In this document: positions 1 to 8,872 of the stretch, in pieces
Layout of the letters: each line of letters begins with the position of its first letter
Numbering within the stretch: position 1 is the stretch's first letter
Assembly: GCA_963843645.1 (NCBI GenBank)
Contig: CAWJLE010000001.1
Span: 124,001-188,000 of the forward strand
Reading direction: 5' to 3'
Source of the DNA: CAWJLE01 sp963843645
Lineage (GTDB): Bacteria; Chloroflexota; Anaerolineae; DAOTYC01
Length of the DNA: 64,000 nucleotides
Program-made: the position numbers and the translations under genes
Notes under the pieces: model-generated
What the model was told of the DNA's origin: nothing
Database searches by the model: none
Seen by the model: only the letters and a program-made list of their open reading frames with translations

Positions 1-240
1 CGGGCGAGACGGCGGCCGTGAGGACCGTCATCGCGAGGAACGGGCGAGACGGCGGCCGCGAGAACCGTCATCGCGAGGAACGGGCGAGGCGACGGCCGTG
101 AGGACCGTCATCGCGATGAACGGGCGAGGCGACGGCCGCGAGGACCGTCATCGCGAGGAACGGGCGAGACGGCGGCCGCGAGAACCGTCATCGCGAGGAA
201 CGGGCGAGGCGATGGCCGTGAGAACCGTCATCGTGAGGAA
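1..240. repeat. Six tandem 40-bp units
   Basis: Six head-to-tail 40-bp units start at 1, 41, 81, 121, 161 and 201. They differ at a few positions (for example ggcgagac/ggcgaggc and ctcatcgcgaggaa variants). There are no spacers, so this is a tandem array and not a CRISPR. The array begins at the window edge and may extend further left. Confidence 0.9.
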
Positions 241-502
241 CGCCCGGCGATAAAGTCGCCGGGCTATATGACAGCGTCCGATGAATCGGACTGCGGACGC
301 GACAACCGGATGTGATGGGGTTCATCCAGAATATTGGGCGAGGCGATGGCCGCGAGAACCGTCATCGCGAGGAACGCCCGGCGATAAAGTCGCCGGGCTA
401 TATGACAGCGTCCGATGAATCGGACTTCGGACGCGATCAGCACGCCTTGATAGCCCGATTCATCGGGCGCTGTTCTTTAGCCCGGCGACTTTCTCGCCGG
501 GC
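241..502. repeat. REP-like palindrome cluster with a detached seventh 40-bp unit
   Basis: A 60-bp block (241-300) is repeated at about 375-434, with one more 40-bp unit (336-374) between the copies. Perfect stems are visible at 242-250/256-264, 276-282/285-291, 376-384/390-398, 410-416/419-425, 453-459/462-468 and 480-488/494-502. The alternating GCCCGGCGA/TCGCCGGGC and GTCCGAT/ATCGGAC hairpins resemble bacterial REP/BIME elements. Nothing coding is supported here, and 503-600 holds nothing recognisable. Confidence 0.8.
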
Positions 503-600
503 GGACCCGCCCTCCAGGCAACCGCATCGAATCCCATGCGCCTGTTCCCACGGCCAAGCTCGCCGGGAACGGATGCGACAACGGCATGTGACGGCCCCGA

Positions 601-629
601 TTGACCGATCCGCCGCCTGGTCCTATAAT
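601..629 (+). promoter_or_regulatory. Sigma70-type promoter
   Basis: TTGACC at 601-606, a 17-bp spacer and a perfect TATAAT at 624-629. It points at the secreted beta-helix gene whose start is at 853, giving a leader of about 215 nt. No other feature is seen in 630-838. Confidence 0.65.
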
Positions 630-852
630 AACCGCATTCAGCATGTCCTGATCCGCTCTCAGACAATCGATTCCACTCTCTTCATCGCAGGTCCGCGCCG
701 GGCACAGCGTACCGGACGGGGACCGCTCTGCGCCGGGGACTGACCACCGGCGCCATGGCTGCCTGTTTCCCGAACCAACCCTCCGCCGAGCATCCGGAAC
801 GCTCCGCGACACTCAACCGAAAATCGTCTGCCTGGCACGGAGGAATCTCAAC

Positions 853-2625
853 GTGGAAGCCTTGCCCCGGTTCAGACAAAGTCCTCTATTCACTTTGCTC
901 GTGGCCCTGACGTGGGCGCTTGCGCTGTGGCTCGTGCTGCCCGTTCGGGCCGCACCGCCAATCGGCGCGAACTCGGCCGCTCCCTGCTCCGCCCGCGTGG
1001 CGCGCACCGGGCGGACCTTCGCCAGCTCCGGCTCGTCCGCCCTGCAGCAGGCCGTGGACGCGGCGCGCGACGGCGATCTGATCCGGGTGGCCGGTTACTG
1101 CGCCGGCGTGCGGGCCCGCGGCGGCGTCACGCAGACGGTCTACATCACCAAACGGCTGACGCTGCGGGGCGGATACACGCCAGCCGACTGGACCGCCTCC
1201 AACGCTGCGGCTCACCCCACGACGCTGGATGCGCTGGGCCTCGGGCGCGTCGTGTTCATCACCGCCACGCCGGGCGTGACCCTGGCCGACCTCACCGTCA
1301 CAAATGGCCGCGTTGCGACCACCGCCCCGTTGACGGCTGACGTCTCAGTTTGTCCCACTGGCTGTGGAGGCGGAGTCTATGCATCGGCTGGACTCGCGCT
1401 GCGTGACGTCGATTTCATCGACAACGCTGCTGGCTTTGCCGGCGGCGGTGCGTACGTGCGAGGTACGGCCACGCTCATTGGGGGCTTATTTGAGCGCAAT
1501 CAGAGCCGTTTCCACGGCGGTGGGCTGACCGTGGGTGGCATCGTCCGCTCAGCACCTGTGGCCTCCGCCGCGCTGACTCTGAACGGCACGCGGTTCATCG
1601 GCAACGAGGGCGGCGACGGCGGCGCCGTGAGCGCGTATTGCCCGGCCGCGGTGACCGGTGCCCGCTTCGAGGACAACCGGGGCAGTCTCGGCGGCGGATT
1701 TGCCGGTGGAGCTCCACTCGAACTGCGCGATTCGCAATTCATCGGCAATTCCGCAGTAGAGGCGGGCGGGGCCTATATCGCCAGTTGGAGCACGCTGTCG
1801 CGTGTGCGCTTCGAGAATAATGAGAGCCGTGACTGGGGTGGCGGTTTGGGGGCCGAAAACGCGCTGACCGTGACCGAGTCCTCGTTCGTGGGCAACAGCG
1901 CCAGCGCCGGCGGAGCCATGTACGCGGCCAACTGGGACGGCCCGCTGGCCGTGATGGCGACCGTGTTCCTGAGCAACACGGCGCGCTCTGGCTGGGGCGG
2001 GGCAGTGAACTTCGCCCTCAATCATGCGCAAATCGTCGATAGCCTGTTTGCCCACAACACAGCCGCCGGGGCAGGCGCGGCGCTATACTGCCTCAATCCC
2101 TCCTATCACGGCGGTGGGTCCGCCAACCTCATTTACACCACCATCGTCGGCAACGGCTCGGGCGATGCGATCAGCGCCGGCATGGGCACCGTGGGCATCA
2201 CAGACACGATCATCACCGGCTACTCGACCCCCATCAGCGCCGCGATCGGTGCCAGCGTCAGCGAGGACTACAACCTGTTCTTCGAGACCGGCACGGCCGT
2301 CGGCGCGGTCACCCACGGCGGCCACAGCCTCATCGGCGATCCCGGCTTCGCCAACTCGGCGGCCGACAACTACCACCCGGCCTCGGGCAGCCCAGCTATC
2401 GACGCGGCCGTGGACACCGGCGTCTACACCGACCTGGACGGCCTGCCGAGGCCCTGGTGCGGCGGCGGCTTCGACATCGGCGCGTTCCAGAGCCACGACG
2501 GCGGCATCCCCAGTACCTGCCGCTGCTCGAGCGCGGCGCGCCGCACGAGGCGGGCCAGTCGGCGCGACGATAGGCCTGGTCGCCTCCTGCAACACACCCC
2601 GGCAATTGGGATCGCTGGCGGGTGA
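853..2625 (+). CDS. Secreted right-handed beta-helix / choice-of-anchor Q protein
   Basis: A 590-aa protein starting at GTG, with a GGAGG Shine-Dalgarno at about 839-843. Residues about 10-34 form a signal peptide (hydrophobic LFTLLVALTWALALWLVLP, then a probable cut after RAA). The mature part has repeated short strands of the type GGA-x-Y / F-x-x-N-x-A, for example GGAYVRGTATLIGGLFERN. This is the pattern of right-handed parallel beta-helix and polymorphic-outer-membrane-like repeats. Residues about 480-555 match the choice-of-anchor Q module (SLIGDPGF, SPAIDAAVDTG, DIGAFQ), which is common in Chloroflexota surface proteins. It probably sits on or outside the cell, but its ligand is unknown. 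The last 35 residues are Arg-rich and atypical, perhaps past the original end. Confidence 0.8.
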   Translation: MEALPRFRQSPLFTLLVALTWALALWLVLPVRAAPPIGANSAAPCSARVARTGRTFASSGSSALQQAVDAARDGDLIRVAGYCAGVRARGGVTQTVYITKRLTLRGGYTPADWTASNAAAHPTTLDALGLGRVVFITATPGVTLADLTVTNGRVATTAPLTADVSVCPTGCGGGVYASAGLALRDVDFIDNAAGFAGGGAYVRGTATLIGGLFERNQSRFHGGGLTVGGIVRSAPVASAALTLNGTRFIGNEGGDGGAVSAYCPAAVTGARFEDNRGSLGGGFAGGAPLELRDSQFIGNSAVEAGGAYIASWSTLSRVRFENNESRDWGGGLGAENALTVTESSFVGNSASAGGAMYAANWDGPLAVMATVFLSNTARSGWGGAVNFALNHAQIVDSLFAHNTAAGAGAALYCLNPSYHGGGSANLIYTTIVGNGSGDAISAGMGTVGITDTIITGYSTPISAAIGASVSEDYNLFFETGTAVGAVTHGGHSLIGDPGFANSAADNYHPASGSPAIDAAVDTGVYTDLDGLPRPWCGGGFDIGAFQSHDGGIPSTCRCSSAARRTRRASRRDDRPGRLLQHTPAIGIAGG

Positions 2626-2688
2626 GTGGTATCATGGGACCAAAAGAGCATCCGGTAGCGTGAACCCCAACAGGAGGCATGTGTCTCG

Positions 2689-4443
2689 ATGGAGAAACTC
2701 GAGGGCCAGCGGCTCGGCCCGTATCGCATCGACCGGCAGGTGGCCGAACAGGACATTGCCACGATCTATCGCGCCATCGACAGCCGCGATGAGCGGACCG
2801 TGGCGGTCTGCGTCGCCAAGATGTCGCTCGGCGACGACGACCGCCAGCGCTTCCTCCAGGAAGCGGACGCGGCCAACACGCTCCAGCACCCCCACATTCT
2901 GCCGGTGTACGACCACGGCGTGCTGGACGACGGCCGGCCGTACCTGGTCACTGCCTGGGTGGATGGCCGCACGCTGGCCGACCGGCTGTCCGGCCGGCGC
3001 CCGCTGCCCACGAAGGAGATCCGCGTCATCCTGCAGGACCTGGCGGGCGCGCTGGACCACGCGCACCGGCGCCACGTCGTCCACGCGAACGTCGAGCCGT
3101 CCAACGTCCTGCTGACCGACGACGGCCACGCCGTCCTGCGCGGATTCGGGTTCGCCACGGTCGCCTCGCTCAACTACGAAGGGACCAACGTCGCCCTGCT
3201 GGGGTCGGTGGAGTACGCCTCGCCGGAGCAGATACGGTCGCAGGTGGCAGGGCCCTGGACCGACGTCTACGGCCTGGGGCTCGTGCTCTACGCCATGCTG
3301 TGCGGACATCCGCCCTTTCAGGGGCGCGACGACGAAGTGCTCGAGAAGCACCTCCAGGACCCTCCGCCGCCGGTCTCCACGCACCGGACCAGCGCGGAGC
3401 AGCGCGGCAGATTGCAGGCCGTGTTGACCCGCGCGCTCGCGAAATATCCGGCGGGGCGGCAAGCCACCGCCAGCGAGCTGGCCGCCAATTTTGCCTCGGT
3501 GCTGGGAGTGCACCCACCGGCCCGCTCGCCCTCAGGCAGCCAGCGCCGCCGGCGCCTGCCAATCGTAGGCGGTCTGCTGGCCGCGGCCGCCGTCGTCCTG
3601 GCCCTCGCGGGGACGTTCATGTTCGTGGAAGCGCGCTTCGGCGGCAGGATCGCCCTCCCGCCCGCGGCGCGAGCTGCGTGGCTGGCCCGCCTGCGCGGCG
3701 CCGTTTCCGATTCGCCCGCCACGGCGCCCAGCGCGACGCCCACGGCCGCGGGCCTGCCGACGCGAGGCGCCGGACCTTCAGCGGCGCCGGCCACGGTTCT
3801 CGCCGCAGATACGGCGACCCCGGCCGCGGCCGCGCTCCTCGCCACGTCGACGTCGACTCCGGCCCCGACCCCGACCTCGACGGTCCCGCCGACGCCGAGC
3901 GCCACGTCGACGGCCGTGCCGACCGCCACGCCGAGCGCGACACCGACTGCGACTTCATCGCCCACGCCGACCGCCACCGCCACCCCGACGGCAACCGAGA
4001 CCGCCTCGCCGACCCCGGCCCCGACCCGGACGTCCACGTCGACGCCGACGGCCGCGCCCACCGCAACCGCTGCGCTCGCCGCGCCGGTCCTGGACGGTCC
4101 CGCGGATGGGGCGGACGCCTCAGGCACGGCCGAAGTGACGTTTTCGTGGCGGTGGGACGGACAATTGGGACCCAACCAGGGCTTCGAAGTTCGTCTCTGG
4201 CAGACGGGGGACGCCACGCATTATGGGGCGGCGGACGTGCAGGAAATCGCCCAGTTCGTCCAGCTCCAGCCGGACGGCCGGTACGTCGTCACCCTGCGCC
4301 TGGACCGCGCCTACAGCGTCACCCTGCACGGCACCGGCGATTACCTCTGGTCCGTGGCGGTGGTCCAGCTGGACCCCTACGCCCCCGCCGGCCCGGAGAG
4401 TCCCGCACGCACGCTGCGGAATGTACGGGGGGCAGGGGGATGA
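2689..4443 (+). CDS. Membrane-anchored Ser/Thr kinase-like protein (pseudokinase)
   Basis: 584 aa, with AGGAGG about 12 nt upstream of ATG. Residues 10-275 have the fold signature of bacterial PknB-type kinases (YRI...; SVEYASPEQ; DVYGLGLVLYAMLCGHPPF). Every catalytic motif is altered: the Gly-loop has no glycines (residues 18-27, VAEQDIATIY), the VAxK lysine is Cys41, HRD is H132-A-N, the catalytic-loop Lys is Glu136, and DFG is G152-F-G. A basic stretch precedes a single transmembrane helix (about 291-312). A long Thr/Pro/Ser linker (about 345-455) follows, then a beta-sandwich-like extracellular domain (about 460-584). The family reading is receptor kinase. Loss of catalysis is inferred from the motifs; it may act as a sensor or scaffold. 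Confidence 0.85.
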   Translation: MEKLEGQRLGPYRIDRQVAEQDIATIYRAIDSRDERTVAVCVAKMSLGDDDRQRFLQEADAANTLQHPHILPVYDHGVLDDGRPYLVTAWVDGRTLADRLSGRRPLPTKEIRVILQDLAGALDHAHRRHVVHANVEPSNVLLTDDGHAVLRGFGFATVASLNYEGTNVALLGSVEYASPEQIRSQVAGPWTDVYGLGLVLYAMLCGHPPFQGRDDEVLEKHLQDPPPPVSTHRTSAEQRGRLQAVLTRALAKYPAGRQATASELAANFASVLGVHPPARSPSGSQRRRRLPIVGGLLAAAAVVLALAGTFMFVEARFGGRIALPPAARAAWLARLRGAVSDSPATAPSATPTAAGLPTRGAGPSAAPATVLAADTATPAAAALLATSTSTPAPTPTSTVPPTPSATSTAVPTATPSATPTATSSPTPTATATPTATETASPTPAPTRTSTSTPTAAPTATAALAAPVLDGPADGADASGTAEVTFSWRWDGQLGPNQGFEVRLWQTGDATHYGAADVQEIAQFVQLQPDGRYVVTLRLDRAYSVTLHGTGDYLWSVAVVQLDPYAPAGPESPARTLRNVRGAGG

Positions 4444-4533
4444 GGATGCTGTTTAACTTCCTCGATCGCCGGCAAAGCTCATGTTGATGCCGCAGTCTCG
4501 ACAAACATGAACCATGGGAATTGAGGTTTGACC

Positions 4534-5388
4534 ATGACCGAGCAGAATGATACCTCCCGCGTCGTTTTGGTCGCAACGGACGGCTCGTCGACCGCCCAGG
4601 GGGCAATCAATGTGGCTGTTCATATTGCCCGAAGCCTGGATCTGGAGATCCGGGGTCTATCCGTTGTGAACGAGACACTGATGCTGAACCCATACGCCGA
4701 CTATGATAGAGAGTTTGCAGCGCGCGACCAGCCGACTTCGCACGATGAACTGCTCGATTCGCTGAAACAGCGAGGCAGGGAGGCGCTGGATTGGCTGGAA
4801 GAGCGCTGTCAAGCCGAGAATGTCCCTGTGTCGACGGACCTGATTCTCGGCGGAGTCCCGGAGACCATCATCCACCAGGCCAGAGGAGTGGGAATGTTGG
4901 CCTTAGGCCGGCGCGGGCACGGTCATAGCGACGACTCGGGCCACCTGGGAAGCAACTTCCTGGCCGTTGCGCATCAAGCGCACCAGCCCATAGCCGTGGG
5001 AGGCGACGCGGTGCGCCCGCTGCGACGTCTGTTGGTGGCGTACAACGGCAGGGAAAACGCCCAGCGAGCCCTGAGCTGGGCAGCCAGGCTGCAGCAGTCG
5101 CTGCCGTCGAGACTGATCGTGCTGGGGGTGCAGGAGGCGGAAACCGATCAGGCCGAGGAGTGGCTGGAAGACGCGCGGGGCCGACTGGCCTCCGGCGATA
5201 CAGACGGTATGGTTTTCCTGCAGCGGGCGGGCCAGCTCGCCGCCCAGATCGCAGCCGTCGCGCAGGAGAACCAGGTGGATCTGATCGTCATCGGACGTCG
5301 CGGCCACTCAGCGCTCCACGAGTGGCTGGTCGGGAGCACAGCGAATCGCGTGCTGCGGAGCACGAATCTGGCAACGCTGATCGTTTGA
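4534..5388 (+). CDS. Tandem-domain universal stress protein
   Basis: 284 aa with two UspA domains (about 8-148 and 155-284). Domain 1 starts VVLVATDGS and domain 2 starts RRLLVAYNG. The second carries the nucleotide-binding loop G-x2-G-x9-G-S as GRRGHSALHEWLVGS near its end. The first has GRRGHGHSDDSGHLGS. Start chosen at ATG 4534, with GAGG 7 nt upstream; an in-frame TTG lies two codons earlier. It is followed 56 nt later by a chloride-carrier gene on the same strand, a common pairing of Usp domains with ion transport, so a shared transcript is likely. Confidence 0.9.
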   Translation: MTEQNDTSRVVLVATDGSSTAQGAINVAVHIARSLDLEIRGLSVVNETLMLNPYADYDREFAARDQPTSHDELLDSLKQRGREALDWLEERCQAENVPVSTDLILGGVPETIIHQARGVGMLALGRRGHGHSDDSGHLGSNFLAVAHQAHQPIAVGGDAVRPLRRLLVAYNGRENAQRALSWAARLQQSLPSRLIVLGVQEAETDQAEEWLEDARGRLASGDTDGMVFLQRAGQLAAQIAAVAQENQVDLIVIGRRGHSALHEWLVGSTANRVLRSTNLATLIV

Positions 5389-5444
5389 TTGCCGCAGTTT
5401 CGCGGGCCGCACTTTGTGGGGCAGGCAGGGCGATTGGGACGACG

Positions 5445-7535
5445 ATGTTGCGATTCCTTGGGTTAGCCAAATCTCTGATGCAAAGCTGGCGTCGACTGTG
5501 GGCGCAACGGATGGACGAGGGTGAGGTCTCCGAGTCCGGCGTGATTTTGTTCACGGCGCTGGTGATCGGCATCGGATCTGGCCTGGGCGCAGTGGCGTTC
5601 AGATGGCTGATCAGCGAGACGCAAACGCTGGCTTTCGACGGACTTGCCGGATTGCTGGAAGGAACGGGCCCCTTGCCCCTGCTGATCATTCCGGCTCTGG
5701 GCGGGGCCATCTACGGTCCGCTCATCTATCGGTTTGCCCGCGAGGCCAAAGGGCACGGCGTGCCTGAGGTCATGGAGGCCGTGGCCATACACGGAGGGCG
5801 CATTCGGCCGCGTGTGGCCGTGATCAAGTCGCTGGCGTCCGCCATCTGCATCGGTACGGGTGGATCGGTGGGGCGTGAGGGCCCGATCGCGCAAATCGGC
5901 TCGGCGCTCGGCTCGTCATTGGGCCAGGTCCTTCACCTCTCCGACGACCGGGTGCGCAATCTGGTTGCATGTGGCGCCGGAGGCGGCATCGCCGCGACCT
6001 TCAACGCTCCGATTGCCGGATCGATCTTCGCGCTGGAAGTTATCCTGGGCCAATTCCAGACTGTAAACTTTGGCGCGGTCGTGATCTCGGCCACCACCGC
6101 ATCGGTGATCACCCACGTGTTCTTGGGCGATGTGCGTGCCTTTCCCGTGCCCAATTATCTACTGGTCAGTCCGTGGGAACTGTTCTTCTACGCGGCGCTC
6201 GGCATCTTGGCCGCGCTCGTGGCGGTCAGCTTCACGCGGCTGCTGTACCTGTCCGAGGACCTGTGGAACGAAGTGCGTCTGCCCGAGTATCTCAAGCCGG
6301 TACTCGGCGGCCTCCTCCTGGGGGTCGTCGGCCTGCTCACGTCGCAGACTCATGGCTTCCCACGTGTCTTTGGCGTGGGTTACCCCACGATCACCGATGC
6401 GCTGTTCGGCAACCTGGCCGTCGAGATGACGCTGAGCCTATTGGTTCTCAAGCTGCTGGCCACAATCCTCACTCTCGGCGCGGGTGGATCCGGAGGAATT
6501 TTCGCTCCCTCACTCTTCATGGGGGCCATGCTGGGCGAGGCTTTTGGGCGGGGAGTGCACGTCCTTTTCCCGCTGGTCACTGCTCCGTCGGGCGCGTACG
6601 CCCTGGTGGGGATGGCCGCCGTGTTCAGCGGCGCCGCTCATGCTCCCATCACCGCCATCCTCATCCTGTTCGAGATGACGGGCAACTACCGCATCATTCT
6701 CCCACTCATGCTCGCGACGGTCCTCAGTACTCTGTTGTCTCGAATCATCAGCCCGGAATCGATTTACACACTCAAGCTGACCCGGCGGGGTGTGCACCTG
6801 CAGCAGGGCCAGGACATCGACGTGATGCAAGGAATCACCGTGGGCGAGGCAATGAGCACGGAACTGGACACAGTGCCGTACGACATGCCACTGGCAGAGC
6901 TACAAGAGAAATTCTTCCGCACCTCTCATCACGGGTTCCCCGTCGTGGACAGCGCAGGCCAGCTGGTGGGCATCGTCAGCCTTCAAGACCTGAAGCGTGC
7001 GCAGTCGGACGGGCCTCCCGCCAAAACGGTCGCCGACATCGCGACTCTCGAGGGGCTGCTGGTGGCCTATCCCGACGAGCCGGTGTGGCGGGCGCTGCGC
7101 CGCCTCGGCGCCCTGGATATAGGTCGGCTGCCGGTGGTGGAACGAGAGGGATCGCGCAAACTGGTGGGCATGGTGCACCGGTCTGACATCATCCACGCGT
7201 ACGACCAGGCCATCAAGGCGCGCGCTCATCACCAGCATCGGGCTGAGATGTTGCGCCTGGCCCAATTGGACGGCGTGGACTACGTACAGATCGACGTTGC
7301 CCCGGAGTCGGCCGCCGTCGGGAAGAAGGTCAGTGCGCTGGACCTGCCGGAAGACTGCCTCATCGTTTCGGTGCGCCGGGGACGCAAGCTGCACCTCGCC
7401 CATGGGTCCACGACGTTAGAGGGGGGTGATCGAGTGGTCGTCCTCGCTGACCGGTCGTGCGCCAGCGCGACGAGGCGACTCCTGACCGAGGGACCGCCCG
7501 ACGCGGACGCGCAGACCAAAACTGAAGCGACGTGA
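5445..7535 (+). CDS. CLC-family chloride channel/transporter with CBS pair and TrkA-C-like tail
   Basis: 696 aa from ATG 5445; the upstream in-frame stretch overlaps the Usp gene and lacks family sequence. The membrane core (about 20-440) contains KGHGVPE (the GSGIP position), GSVGREGPIAQIG with the gating Glu, FNAPIAGSIFALEV, and GGSGGIFAPSLFMGAMLG (the GxFxP motif). Two CBS domains follow (about 465-590), then a C-terminal TrkA-C/RCK-C-like domain (about 600-690). The residue equivalent to the internal proton glutamate of CLC antiporters (second E of the EE pair) appears to be Val in FALEV. That is the state seen in channel-type CLCs, so passive Cl- conduction is possible but unproven. Confidence 0.9.
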   Translation: MLRFLGLAKSLMQSWRRLWAQRMDEGEVSESGVILFTALVIGIGSGLGAVAFRWLISETQTLAFDGLAGLLEGTGPLPLLIIPALGGAIYGPLIYRFAREAKGHGVPEVMEAVAIHGGRIRPRVAVIKSLASAICIGTGGSVGREGPIAQIGSALGSSLGQVLHLSDDRVRNLVACGAGGGIAATFNAPIAGSIFALEVILGQFQTVNFGAVVISATTASVITHVFLGDVRAFPVPNYLLVSPWELFFYAALGILAALVAVSFTRLLYLSEDLWNEVRLPEYLKPVLGGLLLGVVGLLTSQTHGFPRVFGVGYPTITDALFGNLAVEMTLSLLVLKLLATILTLGAGGSGGIFAPSLFMGAMLGEAFGRGVHVLFPLVTAPSGAYALVGMAAVFSGAAHAPITAILILFEMTGNYRIILPLMLATVLSTLLSRIISPESIYTLKLTRRGVHLQQGQDIDVMQGITVGEAMSTELDTVPYDMPLAELQEKFFRTSHHGFPVVDSAGQLVGIVSLQDLKRAQSDGPPAKTVADIATLEGLLVAYPDEPVWRALRRLGALDIGRLPVVEREGSRKLVGMVHRSDIIHAYDQAIKARAHHQHRAEMLRLAQLDGVDYVQIDVAPESAAVGKKVSALDLPEDCLIVSVRRGRKLHLAHGSTTLEGGDRVVVLADRSCASATRRLLTEGPPDADAQTKTEAT

Positions 7536-7575
7536 CACCCGCACGAGGTCGCCCCGGTCCCCGACGCGCAACGGC

Positions 7576-7638
7576 GCGGCGGACGCGCAGGAAATCGCCC
7601 AGTCACCCTGCGGAACGTGCACGGCGCAGGGGGATGAG
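7576..7638 (+). pseudogene. Eroded fragment of the pseudokinase tail, copy 1
   Basis: About 24 nt near 7577-7600 are almost identical to 4231-4254 (ggcggacgtgcaggaaatcg with one change). They are joined directly to a match of 4413-4443, the last codons and stop of the pseudokinase gene. The roughly 150 nt between these blocks in the parent are missing. This is a deletion remnant, not a gene. Confidence 0.7.
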
Positions 7639-7639
7639 C

Positions 7640-7880
7640 AGGCCGACGCGATAGTCGTGTTCTGAAGACTGGAGCACGTCCGCCCCAATGGGACCACACC
7701 CCTATGACGTAGATCATAGTGAATTCCCGCACAACGCGGTATCTTCATAGTTGTTGAATCTAAGACGGCACATGAGAGGGCGATCCTCGGTATCGCCCGC
7801 CACGAAGCCCCCCAACCCTGGGGGGTTACTATTTGCCCGCCGGCATCGTGCGGGCGGGGACGGCTGGAAGGAACCTACCA
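7640..7880. other. Intergenic stretch with two small hairpins
   Basis: Two stems are visible: CTATGA/TCATAG at 7702-7719 and CCCCCC/GGGGGG at 7808-7825. The second has no T-run, so a terminator role is weakly supported. It could belong to the leader of the gene at 7881. Nothing else is recognisable between the CLC gene and that gene. Confidence 0.35.
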
Positions 7881-8306
7881 ATGAGTGATCTAGACATCTA
7901 CAATGCGGTGCGCGCGCAGATCGTGCACGAGGACAACCTCAACACGCAGCGCCTGACGTGGCTCGTCGCGTCGCAATCGTTCCTGTTCACGGCGTTCGCC
8001 ATTCTCGTGAACGCCCCCATGACGAGCAAGTGGCCGATCCTGACGCTGAAGCAGGAGCAGGTGTTTCAACTCATCCCGATCGTGGGCTTCGCCTCGGGCC
8101 TGCTGATCTATCTCGGCATCATCGCCAGCCTCGTGTCCATGGCCCGGCTGCGGGCGCATTGGGCGCGCAACACCTGCAACGGGGAGTGCGCCCTGCTGCC
8201 TCCCGTGCAGAGCTCGGTGCTCAGCCGTACGCTGGGAACCCTCACCCCCGCGGTGCTGCCGCCCGGCTTCGTGTTGATCTGGCTGTACCTGCTGTTGACT
8301 GCCTGA
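7881..8306 (+). CDS. Small two-helix membrane protein of unknown function
   Basis: 141 aa from ATG 7881, preceded by GGAAGGA. The N-terminal 25 residues are polar (MSDLDIYNAVRAQIVHEDN). Two hydrophobic segments follow, about 31-48 (FLFTAFAILVNAP region) and about 66-90 (LIPIVGFASGLLIYLGIIASLV). A third hydrophobic stretch is at the C-terminus (about 122-140, PPGFVLIWLYLLLTA). I do not recognise the family firmly; similar short proteins occur widely as uncharacterised membrane proteins. It stands alone between the CLC gene and decayed kinase-tail DNA. Confidence 0.65.
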   Translation: MSDLDIYNAVRAQIVHEDNLNTQRLTWLVASQSFLFTAFAILVNAPMTSKWPILTLKQEQVFQLIPIVGFASGLLIYLGIIASLVSMARLRAHWARNTCNGECALLPPVQSSVLSRTLGTLTPAVLPPGFVLIWLYLLLTA

Positions 8307-8402
8307 GTCGCCCACCCGCAACGACATCCGCCGGCCCGTTACGTGGGGGCCGGCCGGTCTGGGGGCGCTGTTCCCCCCTGTTTTCGAGCACTCATTGCTT
8401 AC

Positions 8403-8622
8403 CCCGCTACAACACATCTTCCCCCCGACCGCTCAGCTCGCGGCGGCCGTCACGTTCGCATGGTAGTGAGACGACCAATCGGGGCCGGCCAGGGCTTCGA
8501 GGTCCGCCTCCGGCAGCCCGACGAGTGCCACCGCCCATGGCGGTCCGGCTGGACCCTGCGCCCAGCCGACCCGGAGAGTCCCGCACGCACGCTGCGGAAT
8601 GTGCTGGGCGCGGGCGGATGAG
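8403..8622 (+). pseudogene. Eroded fragment of the pseudokinase tail, copy 2
   Basis: The last part reads QGFEVRLRQPDECH... and ends DPESPARTLRNVLGAGG-stop. This matches the pseudokinase C-terminus NQGFEVRLWQTGD...GPESPARTLRNVRGAGG-stop. Just upstream, another frame reads VTFAW-stop, equivalent to VTFSW in the parent, so a frameshift and an internal deletion are visible. An ORF can be drawn from 8343, but its first half has no homology. It is a decayed paralogue tail. Confidence 0.75.
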
Positions 8623-8872
8623 GGTTGAGGGGGAAGTGGTGAGATTCAGCCACCTTGCAGGTCAGTTGGACGCAGCCGTCCACAGATGTGTGTGCATGTC
8701 AAATTGCGCTTGGATTCCCCGCGCACATCGACCATTGGTTGGGTAGCAACTGGTCGATGGGCACAACCAATCAACCGGCGACTGTCATCAGTCGCGGGAT
8801 CGACTTAGGATGTTGTTCTCTTTTCAGGGTCGTTGTCCCTCTTCCAATCGGCGCGCCAGGTTAGGTGCCAGG

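Noticed and set aside
1..240. CRISPR array
   Set aside because: Units are contiguous 40-bp tandem repeats without unique spacers, and no cas genes are near.
2024..3115. Open frame across the beta-helix/kinase junction
   Set aside because: Overlaps two well-supported genes in another frame, with low-complexity composition from GC bias.
3318..4217. Minus-strand Val/Ala/Gly-rich ORF opposite the kinase linker
   Set aside because: Antisense shadow of the Thr/Pro linker codons.
7808..7825. Intrinsic terminator
   Set aside because: C6/G6 hairpin lacks a T-run and lies about 270 nt after the CLC stop.
8343..8621. Independent small gene
   Set aside because: Only its second half has similarity, and that is to the tail of the pseudokinase with an adjacent frameshift.
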